Positions 15,959-25,029 of a stretch of 64,000 bases of DNA are shown here, one piece after another. This DNA is from Hyphomicrobiales bacterium (GTDB lineage: Bacteria; Pseudomonadota; Alphaproteobacteria; Rhizobiales; Rhizobiaceae): positions 124,001 through 188,000 of the forward strand of contig UBMI01000004.1 of the NCBI GenBank assembly GCA_900466475.1, given 5' to 3'. The position numbers and the translations under genes were made by a program. A model generated the notes under the pieces. That model worked only from the letters and a program-made list of their open reading frames with translations, did not search any database and was not told the origin of the DNA. Numbering within the stretch: position 1 is the first letter of the stretch; every line of letters begins with the position of its first letter.

Positions 15959-17326
15959 TCAGGAAATCCGGTTTCGATCGACGGTCAGCTGCTTATAGCG
16001 GGAGTTATTGTCGGCAAGCTCGTCAGAAACCTGCTTCTCCCACTCGAATCCCATAACAGCGCCCTTGCCCATTTCCTGGAAGATATTGTCGGTGATGACG
16101 GCGGAACCGGCGCCCTCGGCAACCGAGACCGCGCAGCCGACCGGCGACTTGCGCACGACATTGCCGTTGACCACGACATTGCGCAGATAAGGCCCCCAGC
16201 CGATCTGCAGCCCCCAGCGCGGCGCATCCTCGATGACATTGCCAGACACCAGCGTATCGGCCTCCGCCGCAATGCCAATGCCGAAGCCGACCTCGTGCTT
16301 GTAGGGCCCCTTGAGCGTCAGGTTGCGGATGACATTGCCCGTCACACTTGCCAGCCGGCCGCCCTGGTCGAAATTGGCAATCGATATGCCGTTTGCCGCC
16401 CCGTCGATCACATTGCCGGAGACGACCGCGCCGACGAATTCGAACTCCACGTAGATCGCCGTCTCGCCGGAGCGGCGGCACTGGTTGTTGCTGATCAGGA
16501 TATTTGAGCCGGAATTGGCGCGAACAGCGGTGAAGGCGCAGTCGGAGATCTGATTGTTCGTCACCGTTACGCCATCGGCGCGGAAAATATTGATGCCGTT
16601 GCCGTTCTCGCCCGTGCCGCCATCATTGGCACGGATCTTGAAAACACGGTTGCCGGAAACGACGGTGCCATCCTCGGCCTTCTTCCAGCGGTGCACCAGA
16701 ATGCCGCCATTGCCGCAATCCGAAACCGTATTGCCCGATATTTCAAGTCCCGCGGATTCCACCGCATAGATGCCGGACTGTCCGGCGCCGGAAATCGTGC
16801 TGCGCTCGATCCGCCCGCCGCAGCGCTCGAGCTGCAGCGCGTGCTTGCGGCTGCCGACGATCTGGCAATTGTCGATCAGGACCTCACCGACACCGGTGAA
16901 CTGGACGAGCCCGCCGGCATAGTCCGCAAGCAAGCGGTTCGATCCGTCGATCACGAGGTTGGAAAGCTCGATGCGGCCGACATTTTCGGCTGCGAAGAGA
17001 TGGCCTTCGCCGGTATAGACGATCCGCGTCGCACCGGGCACGCCACTGATGCGCGTATTGTCCGGCAAGGTTAGGTTGGAGATCCGGTAGGTGCCCGGCG
17101 GCAGGAAGACCGGTGCGTTCTCGCGCGCCGCCTGCTCGATCATCTGCTGCAGGTTACGGTTCTTCCTGTCGCCGCTCTCGGGAACGGCGCGATACCGGAC
17201 CGTATCGATCGAGCCACGCAGGTCGGGTTGCTCCGCACCAACGGGAGCCGCAGTCATGGCTGCCGCGGAGGCGGCCAGCATGCCAAGCAGATCTCGCCGG
17301 GAGATTTTGCTGAAATCTTTCTTCAT
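15959..17326 (-). CDS. Tat-exported parallel beta-helix protein (TIGR03808-like)
   Basis: 455 residues. The N-terminus MKKDFSKISRRDLLGMLAAS is a twin-arginine signal (SRRDLLG) with an AAPVGA cleavage region, so export is folded and periplasmic. The body is a right-handed parallel beta-helix of repeats of the type VSGNVIxDA, ISNNQCRRSG and VVNGNVVRKSP, typical of pectate-lyase-like/NosD folds. A family of such Tat-translocated repeat proteins is known in rhizobia without a defined activity. No pectate lyase catalytic arginine/aspartate set can be assigned with confidence. No strong ribosome binding site is seen before ATG 17326. It is divergent from a c-di-GMP signalling gene. Confidence 0.85.
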   Translation of the reverse strand: MKKDFSKISRRDLLGMLAASAAAMTAAPVGAEQPDLRGSIDTVRYRAVPESGDRKNRNLQQMIEQAARENAPVFLPPGTYRISNLTLPDNTRISGVPGATRIVYTGEGHLFAAENVGRIELSNLVIDGSNRLLADYAGGLVQFTGVGEVLIDNCQIVGSRKHALQLERCGGRIERSTISGAGQSGIYAVESAGLEISGNTVSDCGNGGILVHRWKKAEDGTVVSGNRVFKIRANDGGTGENGNGINIFRADGVTVTNNQISDCAFTAVRANSGSNILISNNQCRRSGETAIYVEFEFVGAVVSGNVIDGAANGISIANFDQGGRLASVTGNVIRNLTLKGPYKHEVGFGIGIAAEADTLVSGNVIEDAPRWGLQIGWGPYLRNVVVNGNVVRKSPVGCAVSVAEGAGSAVITDNIFQEMGKGAVMGFEWEKQVSDELADNNSRYKQLTVDRNRIS

Positions 17327-17550
17327 ATCGGTGCCCACGCAGGAAACATGCCAGTAGAAATGTCCTCTTTTGATGCATATCCGCAAAAGAAGAATAACCG
17401 TCGGTCGAGTAAGAAACGCAACCTCCCGGATATTGTCGTCTTGTTCACCTTTCCATTTAAACAACCTGAAGGAAATGCTCGCTATTTTGGAAAGCGGTTT
17501 CAATTATGACTATTGTGGACAGCGCCTGAGGTTACCGGGAGAACAGCGTC

Positions 17551-19848
17551 ATGAATGGAGTTGGTGCCCGGCGTTGGGAATCTGGTGATAGCTTCAGTGC
17601 CGAGACACAACGTATCGTAGCTGCCACCGAGGCAATGATGGCGGCGACCGCGCACCATCTTTCCGAAGGCATAGAGAACCTCCGCCTCAAGGCGATCGTC
17701 CACGAGCTTCCCGATTTTCTGTACGTCAAGGATCGCGACGGCCGCTTCGTTTTCGCCAATGCTGTCACGGCGCGCAGCCACGGATTTGAGAACGCTGCCG
17801 AGATCGCCGGCAAGCGTGATTTCGACCTGTTCGATTTTGATACGGCCCGCCGGTATTTCGATGTCGAGCAGGAGATCATGTCGGGCGGCGAGCCCCGCAT
17901 CGACCTGGAGGAATTCGTGCCGCTGCCTGATGGCGGTACCATGTGCCGCCTGACCTCCAAGATACCGCTGCGCAATGATCGCGGCGAAGTCGTCGGGCTC
18001 ATCGGCGTCTCCCGCGATATTACCGAGCGCAAGCGGCAGGAGGAGCTCTATCGCGGCCAGGCGAACCTCTTGGAAATGATCGCCCGCAACGAACCGCTGC
18101 CGATGATCCTCGAAGCGCTGGTGCTGATGATCGAGCGGCAGATGACCGGCATTTCCGGCTCGGTGCTGCTGCTGGACAGCGAGGGTACGCGGCTCTACCA
18201 CGGCGCGGCTCCCAATCTGCCCGGCGCCTACAGCCGCATGATCGACGGCGTGGTCATCGGCCCGAAGGTGGGCTCCTGTGGCACGGCAGCCTGGCGTGGC
18301 GAAACCGTCATCGTCGAGGACGTCATGGCCGACCCGCTCTGGGAGGATTTCCGGGCGATGGTCAGCCAGTTCGGCTTCCGCTCCTGCTGGTCGACGCCGA
18401 TCTGCACCTCGCAGAAGAATGTCCTCGGCACATTCGCGCTTTATTCGAAAGAGACGCGGCGCCCGACCGAACACGAAATGAAACTGGTGGCGCTCGCCAC
18501 CCACGTCGCCGGCATCGCCGTAGAGCGCAAGCGTGTCGATGACCGTATTCATTTCATGGCCCATCACGACGATCTTACCGGCCTGCCCAACCGTGCTTTC
18601 CTGAAGGAGCGCATGGCGAAGATCCTCGATCAGGCCCGGCGCAACAACCGCAAGGTCACCGTTGCCTACATCGATCTCGACAATTTCAAGGAGATCAACG
18701 ACACGAGCGGCCACGCCGCCGGCGATGAGGTGCTGAAGGAAACCGCCACGCGCATGGCGAACTGCGTACGGGCTTCGGATATGGTCGTACGCCTCGGCGG
18801 TGACGAATTCCTCGTCGTGCTCGTCCACCAGTCCAGTCACGATGCCGGCATCATGCGGCGCCTGCGCGATCTGCAGAAGGCGATTTCCAAGCCGGTCCGC
18901 TCCGTTGTGGGTGAAATCGCTGTCACCTCAAGCATTGGCATCGCCGCCTTCCCATGGGACGGCGCCACGCCGGACGAACTGCTCACCAATGCCGATCGCG
19001 CCATGTACCGCGCCAAGCAGCTCGGTCGGAATACGCTGCAATATCACGACGGCGTTGTAAGCGATTCCGTCGACCTGCCGCTCACCGAGCAGGAGGAATT
19101 GCGCCAGGCGATCGTCGCCCACCAGCTTTTCCTGCTCTACCAGCCGCAGGTCGATGTCGCGACCGGCCGCGTTACCGGCCTCGAAGCACTGGTGCGCTGG
19201 AACCACCCGACGAAGGGCGTGGTACCGCCTGCCAATTTCATTCCGCTTGCGGAGGAAACCGGTCTCATCGTGCCGCTCGGCCTGTGGGTGTTGAACGAGG
19301 CCTGTCGCCAGGCTCGCGCCTGGCAGGACATGGGCCTGACGCCACTGACCATTGCCGTCAATGTCTCGCCCAAGCAGTTTGCCGATCCGGACTTCGCCTC
19401 CCACGTCGCCGAGGCGATCGACAGCCATAGGCTCAACGCGCGATGGCTGGAGCTGGAGGTGACCGAAAGCGTCATCATGCAGGATGCGGCCAGAGCACTC
19501 GCCATCATGCTCTCTCTGCGCGCGCTGGGTGTGCGCCTGTCGATCGATGATTTCGGCTCCGGCTATTCCTCACTTGCCGCACTGAAGACCTTTACCTTCG
19601 ACCGGCTGAAGATGGACCGCTCGCTGGTCGAAGCTCTGCCTGCAGATACGACTGCCGTTGCCATCGCGTCGGCCGTCATTTCGCTTGCCCAGACACTGAA
19701 GCTCTCGGTGCTCGCCGAAGGCGTGGAAACCGATGCTCAGCTGGAATTCCTGCGCCACGCAGGGTGCGAGGAGGCGCAGGGCTATCGCTTCTCCAAGCCT
19801 GTTGCGCCGGAAGAAATCGTCGTCATGCTGCTCGCGCGGGGCGCTTGA
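17551..19848 (+). CDS. PAS-GAF-GGDEF-EAL bifunctional c-di-GMP protein
   Basis: A 765-residue soluble protein. A PAS domain (about residues 45-160: FLYVKDRDGRFVFANAVTAR, ending VGLIGVSRDITERKR) is followed by a GAF domain (about 170-330: GVVIGPKVGSCGTAAWRGE). The GGDEF domain has an intact GGDEF at 416-420 and an RxxD product-inhibition site (RASD, 407-410) exactly five residues before it. The EAL domain has intact EAL at 545-547, ELEVTES, IDDFGSG and AEGVE. Both diguanylate cyclase and phosphodiesterase activities look possible. The PAS and GAF domains should set the balance from a redox, light or ligand cue. It abuts the convergent GDPD gene with no gap. Confidence 0.94.
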   Translation: MNGVGARRWESGDSFSAETQRIVAATEAMMAATAHHLSEGIENLRLKAIVHELPDFLYVKDRDGRFVFANAVTARSHGFENAAEIAGKRDFDLFDFDTARRYFDVEQEIMSGGEPRIDLEEFVPLPDGGTMCRLTSKIPLRNDRGEVVGLIGVSRDITERKRQEELYRGQANLLEMIARNEPLPMILEALVLMIERQMTGISGSVLLLDSEGTRLYHGAAPNLPGAYSRMIDGVVIGPKVGSCGTAAWRGETVIVEDVMADPLWEDFRAMVSQFGFRSCWSTPICTSQKNVLGTFALYSKETRRPTEHEMKLVALATHVAGIAVERKRVDDRIHFMAHHDDLTGLPNRAFLKERMAKILDQARRNNRKVTVAYIDLDNFKEINDTSGHAAGDEVLKETATRMANCVRASDMVVRLGGDEFLVVLVHQSSHDAGIMRRLRDLQKAISKPVRSVVGEIAVTSSIGIAAFPWDGATPDELLTNADRAMYRAKQLGRNTLQYHDGVVSDSVDLPLTEQEELRQAIVAHQLFLLYQPQVDVATGRVTGLEALVRWNHPTKGVVPPANFIPLAEETGLIVPLGLWVLNEACRQARAWQDMGLTPLTIAVNVSPKQFADPDFASHVAEAIDSHRLNARWLELEVTESVIMQDAARALAIMLSLRALGVRLSIDDFGSGYSSLAALKTFTFDRLKMDRSLVEALPADTTAVAIASAVISLAQTLKLSVLAEGVETDAQLEFLRHAGCEEAQGYRFSKPVAPEEIVVMLLARGA

Positions 19849-20823
19849 TCACTTCACCAGATCGGCGACCGTCTCGATCTCGTTCGTCCATATGCCGCCG
19901 GAGTAATTGGCTGGCAGTTGCGCAAAGCGTTCGGCACTGTCGATACCGGTCGAAAAGCCGCCACCGTGATAGGGGCCGATCACGAAGACCAGCGTATTCG
20001 CATCCTGCATGCGATTGAGGAACCGGTCCGGCCATCCCCATAGCCAGGGGGCATAATTGATCGGCACCAGCATCATCACATTCCTGCAATCGGCAGGCAG
20101 CGCACCCGTCCAACCATAGCCGATATAGCCGGTGAGGCAGCCCATCAGACTGGCGCGCGAAGCCGTGCGGATCTCGGGCGCCAATTGCCTGAAGCGATCG
20201 ATCGGCTCATCGCCGCCATAAACGATGATCCTGGCGCGCCGCTCAGCCGGCAGGCCATTCAGCACGGCAGCGAGCTTTTCGCCCTCCGAGGGGTCGCGGC
20301 TTTTGACATTGATGAGCAGATGTTTGTCCGGGAAGGTGGAAAGCACCTCATCCAGGGTCGGCATCTGACCGACGCCTTTGCCACGAAAAGGAAATGTCTT
20401 GCCGTTATCGGCGGTGTAGCCCCAGCCGATATCGAGCATCTTCATCTCGGTCATGGAATGCTCCCGCGTCACGCCATGCCCATCTGTCCGGCAATCGAGT
20501 GTCCAGTCATGGAAGATGGCAAACTGCCCGTCCGTCGTGGGGTGGATATCGACCTCCACCACGTCCGCACCGGCATCGAAACCCGCCTGCATAGAGCGGA
20601 TCGTATTCTCCAGATAGTCGTGCTTTGGCGGCAGCATCCGTGCAGCCGTGCAGGTGTCGTTCTTGAGATCCGTCTCATCGAAGCGCTGGGCAATGCCGCG
20701 ATGCGCCAGAAGCAACGGCTTGCCCTCGCGATGTTTGGCTAAAAAGCTGGTATTGTTGAGATAAACTGCGGCAGCAAATACGAGAATTGCCGCGCCTGCA
20801 TATTTGAGCTTCCGTCCCATCAT
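19849..20823 (-). CDS. membrane-anchored glycerophosphodiester phosphodiesterase
   Basis: Cleaves glycerophosphodiesters to glycerol-3-phosphate and an alcohol. 324 residues. One N-terminal membrane segment (YAGAAILVFAAAVYL) should anchor the enzyme in the periplasm. The GDPD TIM barrel shows LLLAHRG (His41-Arg42), LENTIRSM, VVEVDIHPTTDG (Glu90, Asp92) and IFHDWTLDCRTDG (His105), the full catalytic set. A 20-residue insertion after HRG (KNDTCTAARMLPPKHDY) holds a cysteine that may pair with Cys109 or another cysteine. It abuts the c-di-GMP gene convergently. The N-in topology is inferred from the basic MMGRKLK start. Confidence 0.9.
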   Translation of the reverse strand: MMGRKLKYAGAAILVFAAAVYLNNTSFLAKHREGKPLLLAHRGIAQRFDETDLKNDTCTAARMLPPKHDYLENTIRSMQAGFDAGADVVEVDIHPTTDGQFAIFHDWTLDCRTDGHGVTREHSMTEMKMLDIGWGYTADNGKTFPFRGKGVGQMPTLDEVLSTFPDKHLLINVKSRDPSEGEKLAAVLNGLPAERRARIIVYGGDEPIDRFRQLAPEIRTASRASLMGCLTGYIGYGWTGALPADCRNVMMLVPINYAPWLWGWPDRFLNRMQDANTLVFVIGPYHGGGFSTGIDSAERFAQLPANYSGGIWTNEIETVADLVK

Positions 20824-20959
20824 CCCCTCCGGCCGTCCCTCGGCAATGGCTAGAAAGCGATTCCGGTGGTTCTTTGGCTCATTTGGGGCTTTTGTGCGTT
20901 AAAGCTCGCCTTCACGTTGCAGAAACCCTATGTTTAGCCCGCAAAACAGGGAGATGGTG

Positions 20960-21526
20960 ATGGCGGCGATTGCACTTTTTCACTCGGTCTACGGATTGCG
21001 GTCCCTTGAACGCGACGCCGCGGCGCGTCTGCGCGCGGCCGGCCATCAGGTCGTAACGCCGGATCTTTACGAGGGCAGGGTAGGGAGCACGCTCGAAGAA
21101 GGCTTTGCCCTCAGGAAAGAGATCGGCTGGGCCGAACTTTGCGGGCGCGCTGAAAAGGCGATCGCCGACTTGCCGGCATCGGCCGTCCTCGGTGGCTTCT
21201 CCATGGGCGCAGGCGTAGCCGCAAGCCTCTGGTCGGGACGACCGCAAGCGGCCGGCATCCTCTTGCTGCATGGTATCGCAGAAATTCCGGCAAACGCGCG
21301 CGAAGGCATTCCCCTTCAGGTCCATCTGGCGGACCCCGACGAGTTCGCGCCCGCGGACGAGGTGGCTCCATGGCGTGCGCATGCCGCAAGAGCTGGTATC
21401 AGCCTGGAGGTCTTCCTCTATCCCGGCGCCGGCCATCTCTATACCGATCCGTCGCTGCCTGACTACGATGCAAAGGCGGCGGAGGCCACCTGGAGCCGCG
21501 TCGACACTTTCCTCGCGGCACTCTGA
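20960..21526 (+). CDS. dienelactone hydrolase family protein
   Basis: A 188-residue alpha/beta hydrolase of the dienelactone hydrolase family, with YGLRSLERDAAARLRAAGHQ then PDLYEGRVG. The nucleophile elbow is GGFSMGAG with Ser81, where classical dienelactone hydrolase has cysteine. A late histidine sits in YPGAGHLYTD. ATG 20960 is chosen because GGGAG lies 9 nt upstream; two earlier in-frame ATGs (20930, 20954) lack this. It is divergent from the GDPD gene and converges with the DUF922 gene at 5 bp. Ser for Cys makes esterase or carboxymethylenebutenolidase-like action uncertain. Confidence 0.85.
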   Translation: MAAIALFHSVYGLRSLERDAAARLRAAGHQVVTPDLYEGRVGSTLEEGFALRKEIGWAELCGRAEKAIADLPASAVLGGFSMGAGVAASLWSGRPQAAGILLLHGIAEIPANAREGIPLQVHLADPDEFAPADEVAPWRAHAARAGISLEVFLYPGAGHLYTDPSLPDYDAKAAEATWSRVDTFLAAL

Positions 21527-21531
21527 ACCGG

Positions 21532-22128
21532 TCAGGGACCGTTCACCAGCTTCAGGATGAGCTGTTGGACATTGCCGCCCTCGCTCATTTCCACGCGGTC
21601 GAAATCCCGGCCGCGCTGACGCTGCCCGTTGGAGAGCTCTCCGAGCCGCACCGTCAGCTCCGGCCTGATCTTCTTGCAGCCGGGATCATCAGGCACGGAG
21701 AAGCCGTTGCTCAGCGTCTCGATCTCCTTGACCATTTCGATGATCGTCTCGCCGTGCCAGCGCTCATGCGTGCGCACACCCGATATGAAGCTCTCCCAAC
21801 TTGCCTTGGTCGCCGCCGGCAGGTCGTTGGGCGCCTTCGGCAGCGTGTAGATGATGATGAGCTTCGGCTTTGCAAAAGTCAGCGTGCAGGCACTGCCTTG
21901 CTGTTCGTATTTGCGCGTCCAGGTCAGCTTGAAAGTCGTATGCGCGATGACCCGGCCCGGCCCGACCTGCGGGCCGCGCTCGCCGATGGACTGGTAGAGC
22001 TGCATGCCGGTGCGGCCGGCGATTGCATATGCCTTCACTTCCTCGCTCGGTTGCCAGTCTGTTGCCGCGGCTGCGGCAGGCAGAGCCAGCCCGAACGCCA
22101 CCAACGCATACCCGAAAACAGTCCTCAT
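21532..22128 (-). CDS. DUF922 secreted putative zinc protease
   Basis: 198 residues with a Sec signal peptide (MRTVFGYALVAFGLALPAAA, cleavage near AAAA-TDW). The mature protein contains GVRTHERWHGETI, an HExxH-like HERWH zinc-protease signature within the DUF922 family, and paired cysteines (SACTLTF; PGCKKI). DUF922 proteins are annotated as predicted secreted Zn-dependent proteases, but I know of no confirmed substrate. It is divergent from the ligase-associated exonuclease gene. Residues after the signal (YAIAGRTGMQLYQSIGERGP) match the family's start block. Confidence 0.85.
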   Translation of the reverse strand: MRTVFGYALVAFGLALPAAAAATDWQPSEEVKAYAIAGRTGMQLYQSIGERGPQVGPGRVIAHTTFKLTWTRKYEQQGSACTLTFAKPKLIIIYTLPKAPNDLPAATKASWESFISGVRTHERWHGETIIEMVKEIETLSNGFSVPDDPGCKKIRPELTVRLGELSNGQRQRGRDFDRVEMSEGGNVQQLILKLVNGP

Positions 22129-22284
22129 ATGCCTCTCATCCGCTTCCTTGCCGTAGCGCGGGCGAAGCTAGCGAGGCTTGTGGGCGGATGCAATGGACAG
22201 AGGCCGCATAGCCCGTCTTCACCGCTGAATTTGGTTCTGCGTATCCCTCTGGCGCAAAACGCATTTCCCACTATCTTTGCTGTC

Positions 22285-23295
22285 ATGAGACCAGACGCGC
22301 TGCTCTATCCCGCCCCAGAAGGGCTCTATTGCCCGGAAGGCGGCTTCTATGTCGATCCGGTGCGGCCGGTGGAGCGGGCGCTGATCACCCACGGCCATTC
22401 CGATCACGCGCGTCCCGGCCACGTGAATGTGCTCGCCACCCGCCAGACACTTGATATCATGCGCATCCGCTACGGCGACGGCTTCTCTGCCAGCGAACAG
22501 CCGGTCGCTTTCGGCGAAGAACTCGTCGTCAACGGCGTGAAGGTAAGCTTCCATCCTGCCGGCCATGTGCTGGGCTCGGCCCAGATCGCCATCGAGAAGA
22601 ATGGCACGCGCATCGTCGTATCGGGCGACTACAAGCGCCGGCCCGATCCGACCTGCGAAGCCTATGTGCCCGTGCCCTGTGATGTCTTCATCACCGAGGC
22701 GACCTTCGGCCTGCCGGTCTTCCACCATCCCGATCCGATCGACGAGACCGGCAAGCTGCTCGCCTCGTTGCGCCAGTTTCCCGAACGCACGCACCTCGTC
22801 GGAGCCTATGCGCTCGGCAAGGCACAGCGTGTCATCCGCCTGCTGCGAGACGCCGGTTACGGCGAACCGATCTATATTCACGGCGCGATGGAACGTCTCT
22901 GCGATTATTATGTCAGCCAGGGCATCGATCTCGGCGAATTGTTGCCGGCCACGATCGAAAGCCGCGACAAGTCCATTTTCAAGGGCGCCGTCGTCGTCGG
23001 CCCGTCCTCTGCCTTTGCCGACCGCTGGGCCCGCCGCTTCAACGATCCGCTGCCGTCCTTCGCCTCCGGCTGGATGATGGTGCGCCAGCGCGCCAAACAG
23101 CTCGGTGTCGAACTGCCGCTCGTCATCTCCGACCATTGCGACTGGCCGGAACTGACCGAGACGATCACCGAGCTTGCCCCGCAGGAAGTCTGGGTCACCC
23201 ATGGCCGCGAGGAGGCACTGGTGCGCTGGTGCGAGCTGCAGGGCATCAAGGCCAAGCCGCTGCATCTGGTGGGTTATGAGGACGAGGGGGATTGA
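22285..23295 (+). CDS. ligase-associated MBL-fold DNA exonuclease
   Basis: A 336-residue metallo-beta-lactamase/beta-CASP-like nuclease. The metal motif ITHGHSDHARPGH carries His36, His38, Asp40 and His41; further motifs are FHPAGHVLGSAQI, VVSGDYKRR and SDHCDWPEL. It matches the family found beside bacterial ATP-dependent DNA ligases (TIGR04122 type), thought to process DNA ends in repair. The ligase gene starts 3 bp after its stop, so they form one transcription and repair unit. The Lhr-like helicase and PdeM phosphoesterase that often complete this cassette do not follow here. ATG 22285 yields the standard N-terminus MRPDALLYPAPEGLYCP. Confidence 0.92.
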   Translation: MRPDALLYPAPEGLYCPEGGFYVDPVRPVERALITHGHSDHARPGHVNVLATRQTLDIMRIRYGDGFSASEQPVAFGEELVVNGVKVSFHPAGHVLGSAQIAIEKNGTRIVVSGDYKRRPDPTCEAYVPVPCDVFITEATFGLPVFHHPDPIDETGKLLASLRQFPERTHLVGAYALGKAQRVIRLLRDAGYGEPIYIHGAMERLCDYYVSQGIDLGELLPATIESRDKSIFKGAVVVGPSSAFADRWARRFNDPLPSFASGWMMVRQRAKQLGVELPLVISDHCDWPELTETITELAPQEVWVTHGREEALVRWCELQGIKAKPLHLVGYEDEGD

Positions 23296-23298
23296 AGC

Positions 23299-24924
23299 AT
23301 GAAAGCCTTCGCCGACCTCCTCGACCGCCTGGTCTTGACCCCCAGCCGCAACGGCAAGCTCAAGCTGCTGACCGACTATTTCCGCGACACGCCCGACCCT
23401 GATCGCGGCTATGGCCTTGCTGCCATTGCCGGCACGCTGGAGGTGCGCAACGTCAAGCCCGCCATGCTGCGCGAACTGGTTCTGGAGCGCATGGACGATG
23501 TGCTCTTCCGCTACTCCTATGATTATGTCGGCGACCTCGCCGAAACCATCTCGCTGGTCTGGGATAATGAACGCGATATCGACCGCTCTGCGCTCGCCCA
23601 GCCGCGTCTCGGCGAGGTGGTCGTCAGGATGAATTCGCTTGGCCGCACGGAAGTGCGCAGCTTCGTGCGCGACCTGCTCGATCGTCTCGATTCCTCTGGG
23701 CGCTTTGCCTTCATCAAGCTCGCAACTGGGGCATTGCGCATCGGCGTTTCCGCCCGCCTCGCCAAGCAGGCGCTTGCCGATCTCGGCGGCAAGGACGTGA
23801 CCGAGATCGAAACTCTGTGGCACGGACTGCAGCCGCCCTATGAAACGCTCTTCAAATGGTTGGAGGGAGGTGAGGAAAAGCCGGTGCTTGCAACGCCTGC
23901 GATCTTCCATTCCGTGATGCTTGCCAATCCGGTGGAGGAGGGCGATCTCGATAGTCTCGACGCCGCCAATTATGCCGCCGAGTGGAAATGGGACGGTATT
24001 CGCGTCCAGCTCTCCCGCTCAGGCGAGACACGCAGGATCTATTCCCGCTCCGGCGACGATATCTCCGGTGCCTTTCCTGATATTCTTGATTCGATCAGCT
24101 TTTCCGGCGTCATCGATGGAGAGCTTCTGGTAGGCGGCACGGCGCGTTCCAACAACCCGACCCGCACCTTCTCCGACCTGCAGCAGCGCCTGAACCGCAA
24201 GACGGTGACGGCACGGATGCTGGAAGAGTATCCGGCTTTCATCCGCGCTTATGACATGCTTTTCGACGGCGAGCAGGACGTGCGCGGCAAGCCCTATATC
24301 GAGCGTCGCGACCGGCTCTCGGAAATTATCGACCGCGCCCCGCACGACCGCTTCGACCTCTCGCCTCTGGTGCCGTTCTCCACCTGGGAGCAGCTGGACG
24401 ATCTCCGTGCTGCCCCGCCCGATCCCGTTATCGAAGGCGTGATGATCAAGCGCCGCGACAGCATCTATCAGGCTGGTCGCATGAAGGGGCCGTGGTTCAA
24501 GTGGAAACGCAATCCTTACAATGTCGACGCGGTGCTAATGTATGCCCAGCGCGGCCACGGCAAGCGCTCCAGCTATTATTCCGATTTCACCTTCGGCGTC
24601 TGGGCGGAGGATGAGGATGGCGAACAGCTCGTCCCTGTCGGCAAGGCCTATTTCGGCTTCACCGATGCCGAGCTCGAAGTGCTGGACAAGTTCGTGCGCA
24701 ATAACACGACCGAGCGCTTCGGCCCGGTCCGCGCAGTGCGTGCGGACAAGGAGTTCGGCTTCGTGGTGGAAGTCGCCTTCGAGGGAATCAATCGCTCCAC
24801 ACGCCACAAGTCGGGCGTAGCCATGCGGTTCCCCCGCATCGCGAGATTGCGCCCCGACAAGCCCTCCTACGAGGCCGATCGCCTGCGCACGCTCATTGCT
24901 ATGATCGACGCCAAGGCGGGTTGA
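23299..24924 (+). CDS. ATP-dependent DNA ligase (LigC/ligase-associated cassette type)
   Basis: Seals DNA nicks using ATP. 541 residues. The N-terminal DNA-binding domain (about 1-200) includes RFAFIKLATGALRIGVSARL. The adenylation domain has the nucleotidyl-lysine motif AEWKWDGIRVQ with Lys230, then RSGDDISGAFPD, DGELLVGG, EGVMIKRRDS and WFKWKRNPY (motifs III-V). The OB-fold C-terminus includes EFGFVVEVAFEGINRSTRHK. The organism should also have an NAD-dependent LigA elsewhere, so this is an accessory repair ligase. It is separated by 3 bp from the exonuclease gene and is probably cotranscribed. This type is sometimes labelled a cisplatin-damage-response ligase. Confidence 0.93.
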   Translation: MKAFADLLDRLVLTPSRNGKLKLLTDYFRDTPDPDRGYGLAAIAGTLEVRNVKPAMLRELVLERMDDVLFRYSYDYVGDLAETISLVWDNERDIDRSALAQPRLGEVVVRMNSLGRTEVRSFVRDLLDRLDSSGRFAFIKLATGALRIGVSARLAKQALADLGGKDVTEIETLWHGLQPPYETLFKWLEGGEEKPVLATPAIFHSVMLANPVEEGDLDSLDAANYAAEWKWDGIRVQLSRSGETRRIYSRSGDDISGAFPDILDSISFSGVIDGELLVGGTARSNNPTRTFSDLQQRLNRKTVTARMLEEYPAFIRAYDMLFDGEQDVRGKPYIERRDRLSEIIDRAPHDRFDLSPLVPFSTWEQLDDLRAAPPDPVIEGVMIKRRDSIYQAGRMKGPWFKWKRNPYNVDAVLMYAQRGHGKRSSYYSDFTFGVWAEDEDGEQLVPVGKAYFGFTDAELEVLDKFVRNNTTERFGPVRAVRADKEFGFVVEVAFEGINRSTRHKSGVAMRFPRIARLRPDKPSYEADRLRTLIAMIDAKAG

Positions 24925-25029
24925 TATCATCTGCCTGCGCAAAAATGACGCAGTCCCCCGTTTTCAACAGCATGTGTATTGGCGGCAAGGTTCGTCCGGT
25001 GCAGATTTTTTGGGCCGGGGAAATGATGG

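Noticed and set aside
22219..23910. Minus-strand open frame of 563 codons over the exonuclease and ligase genes
   Set aside because: Both plus-strand genes carry full catalytic motifs (HxHxDH and KWDG). The antisense frame has none.
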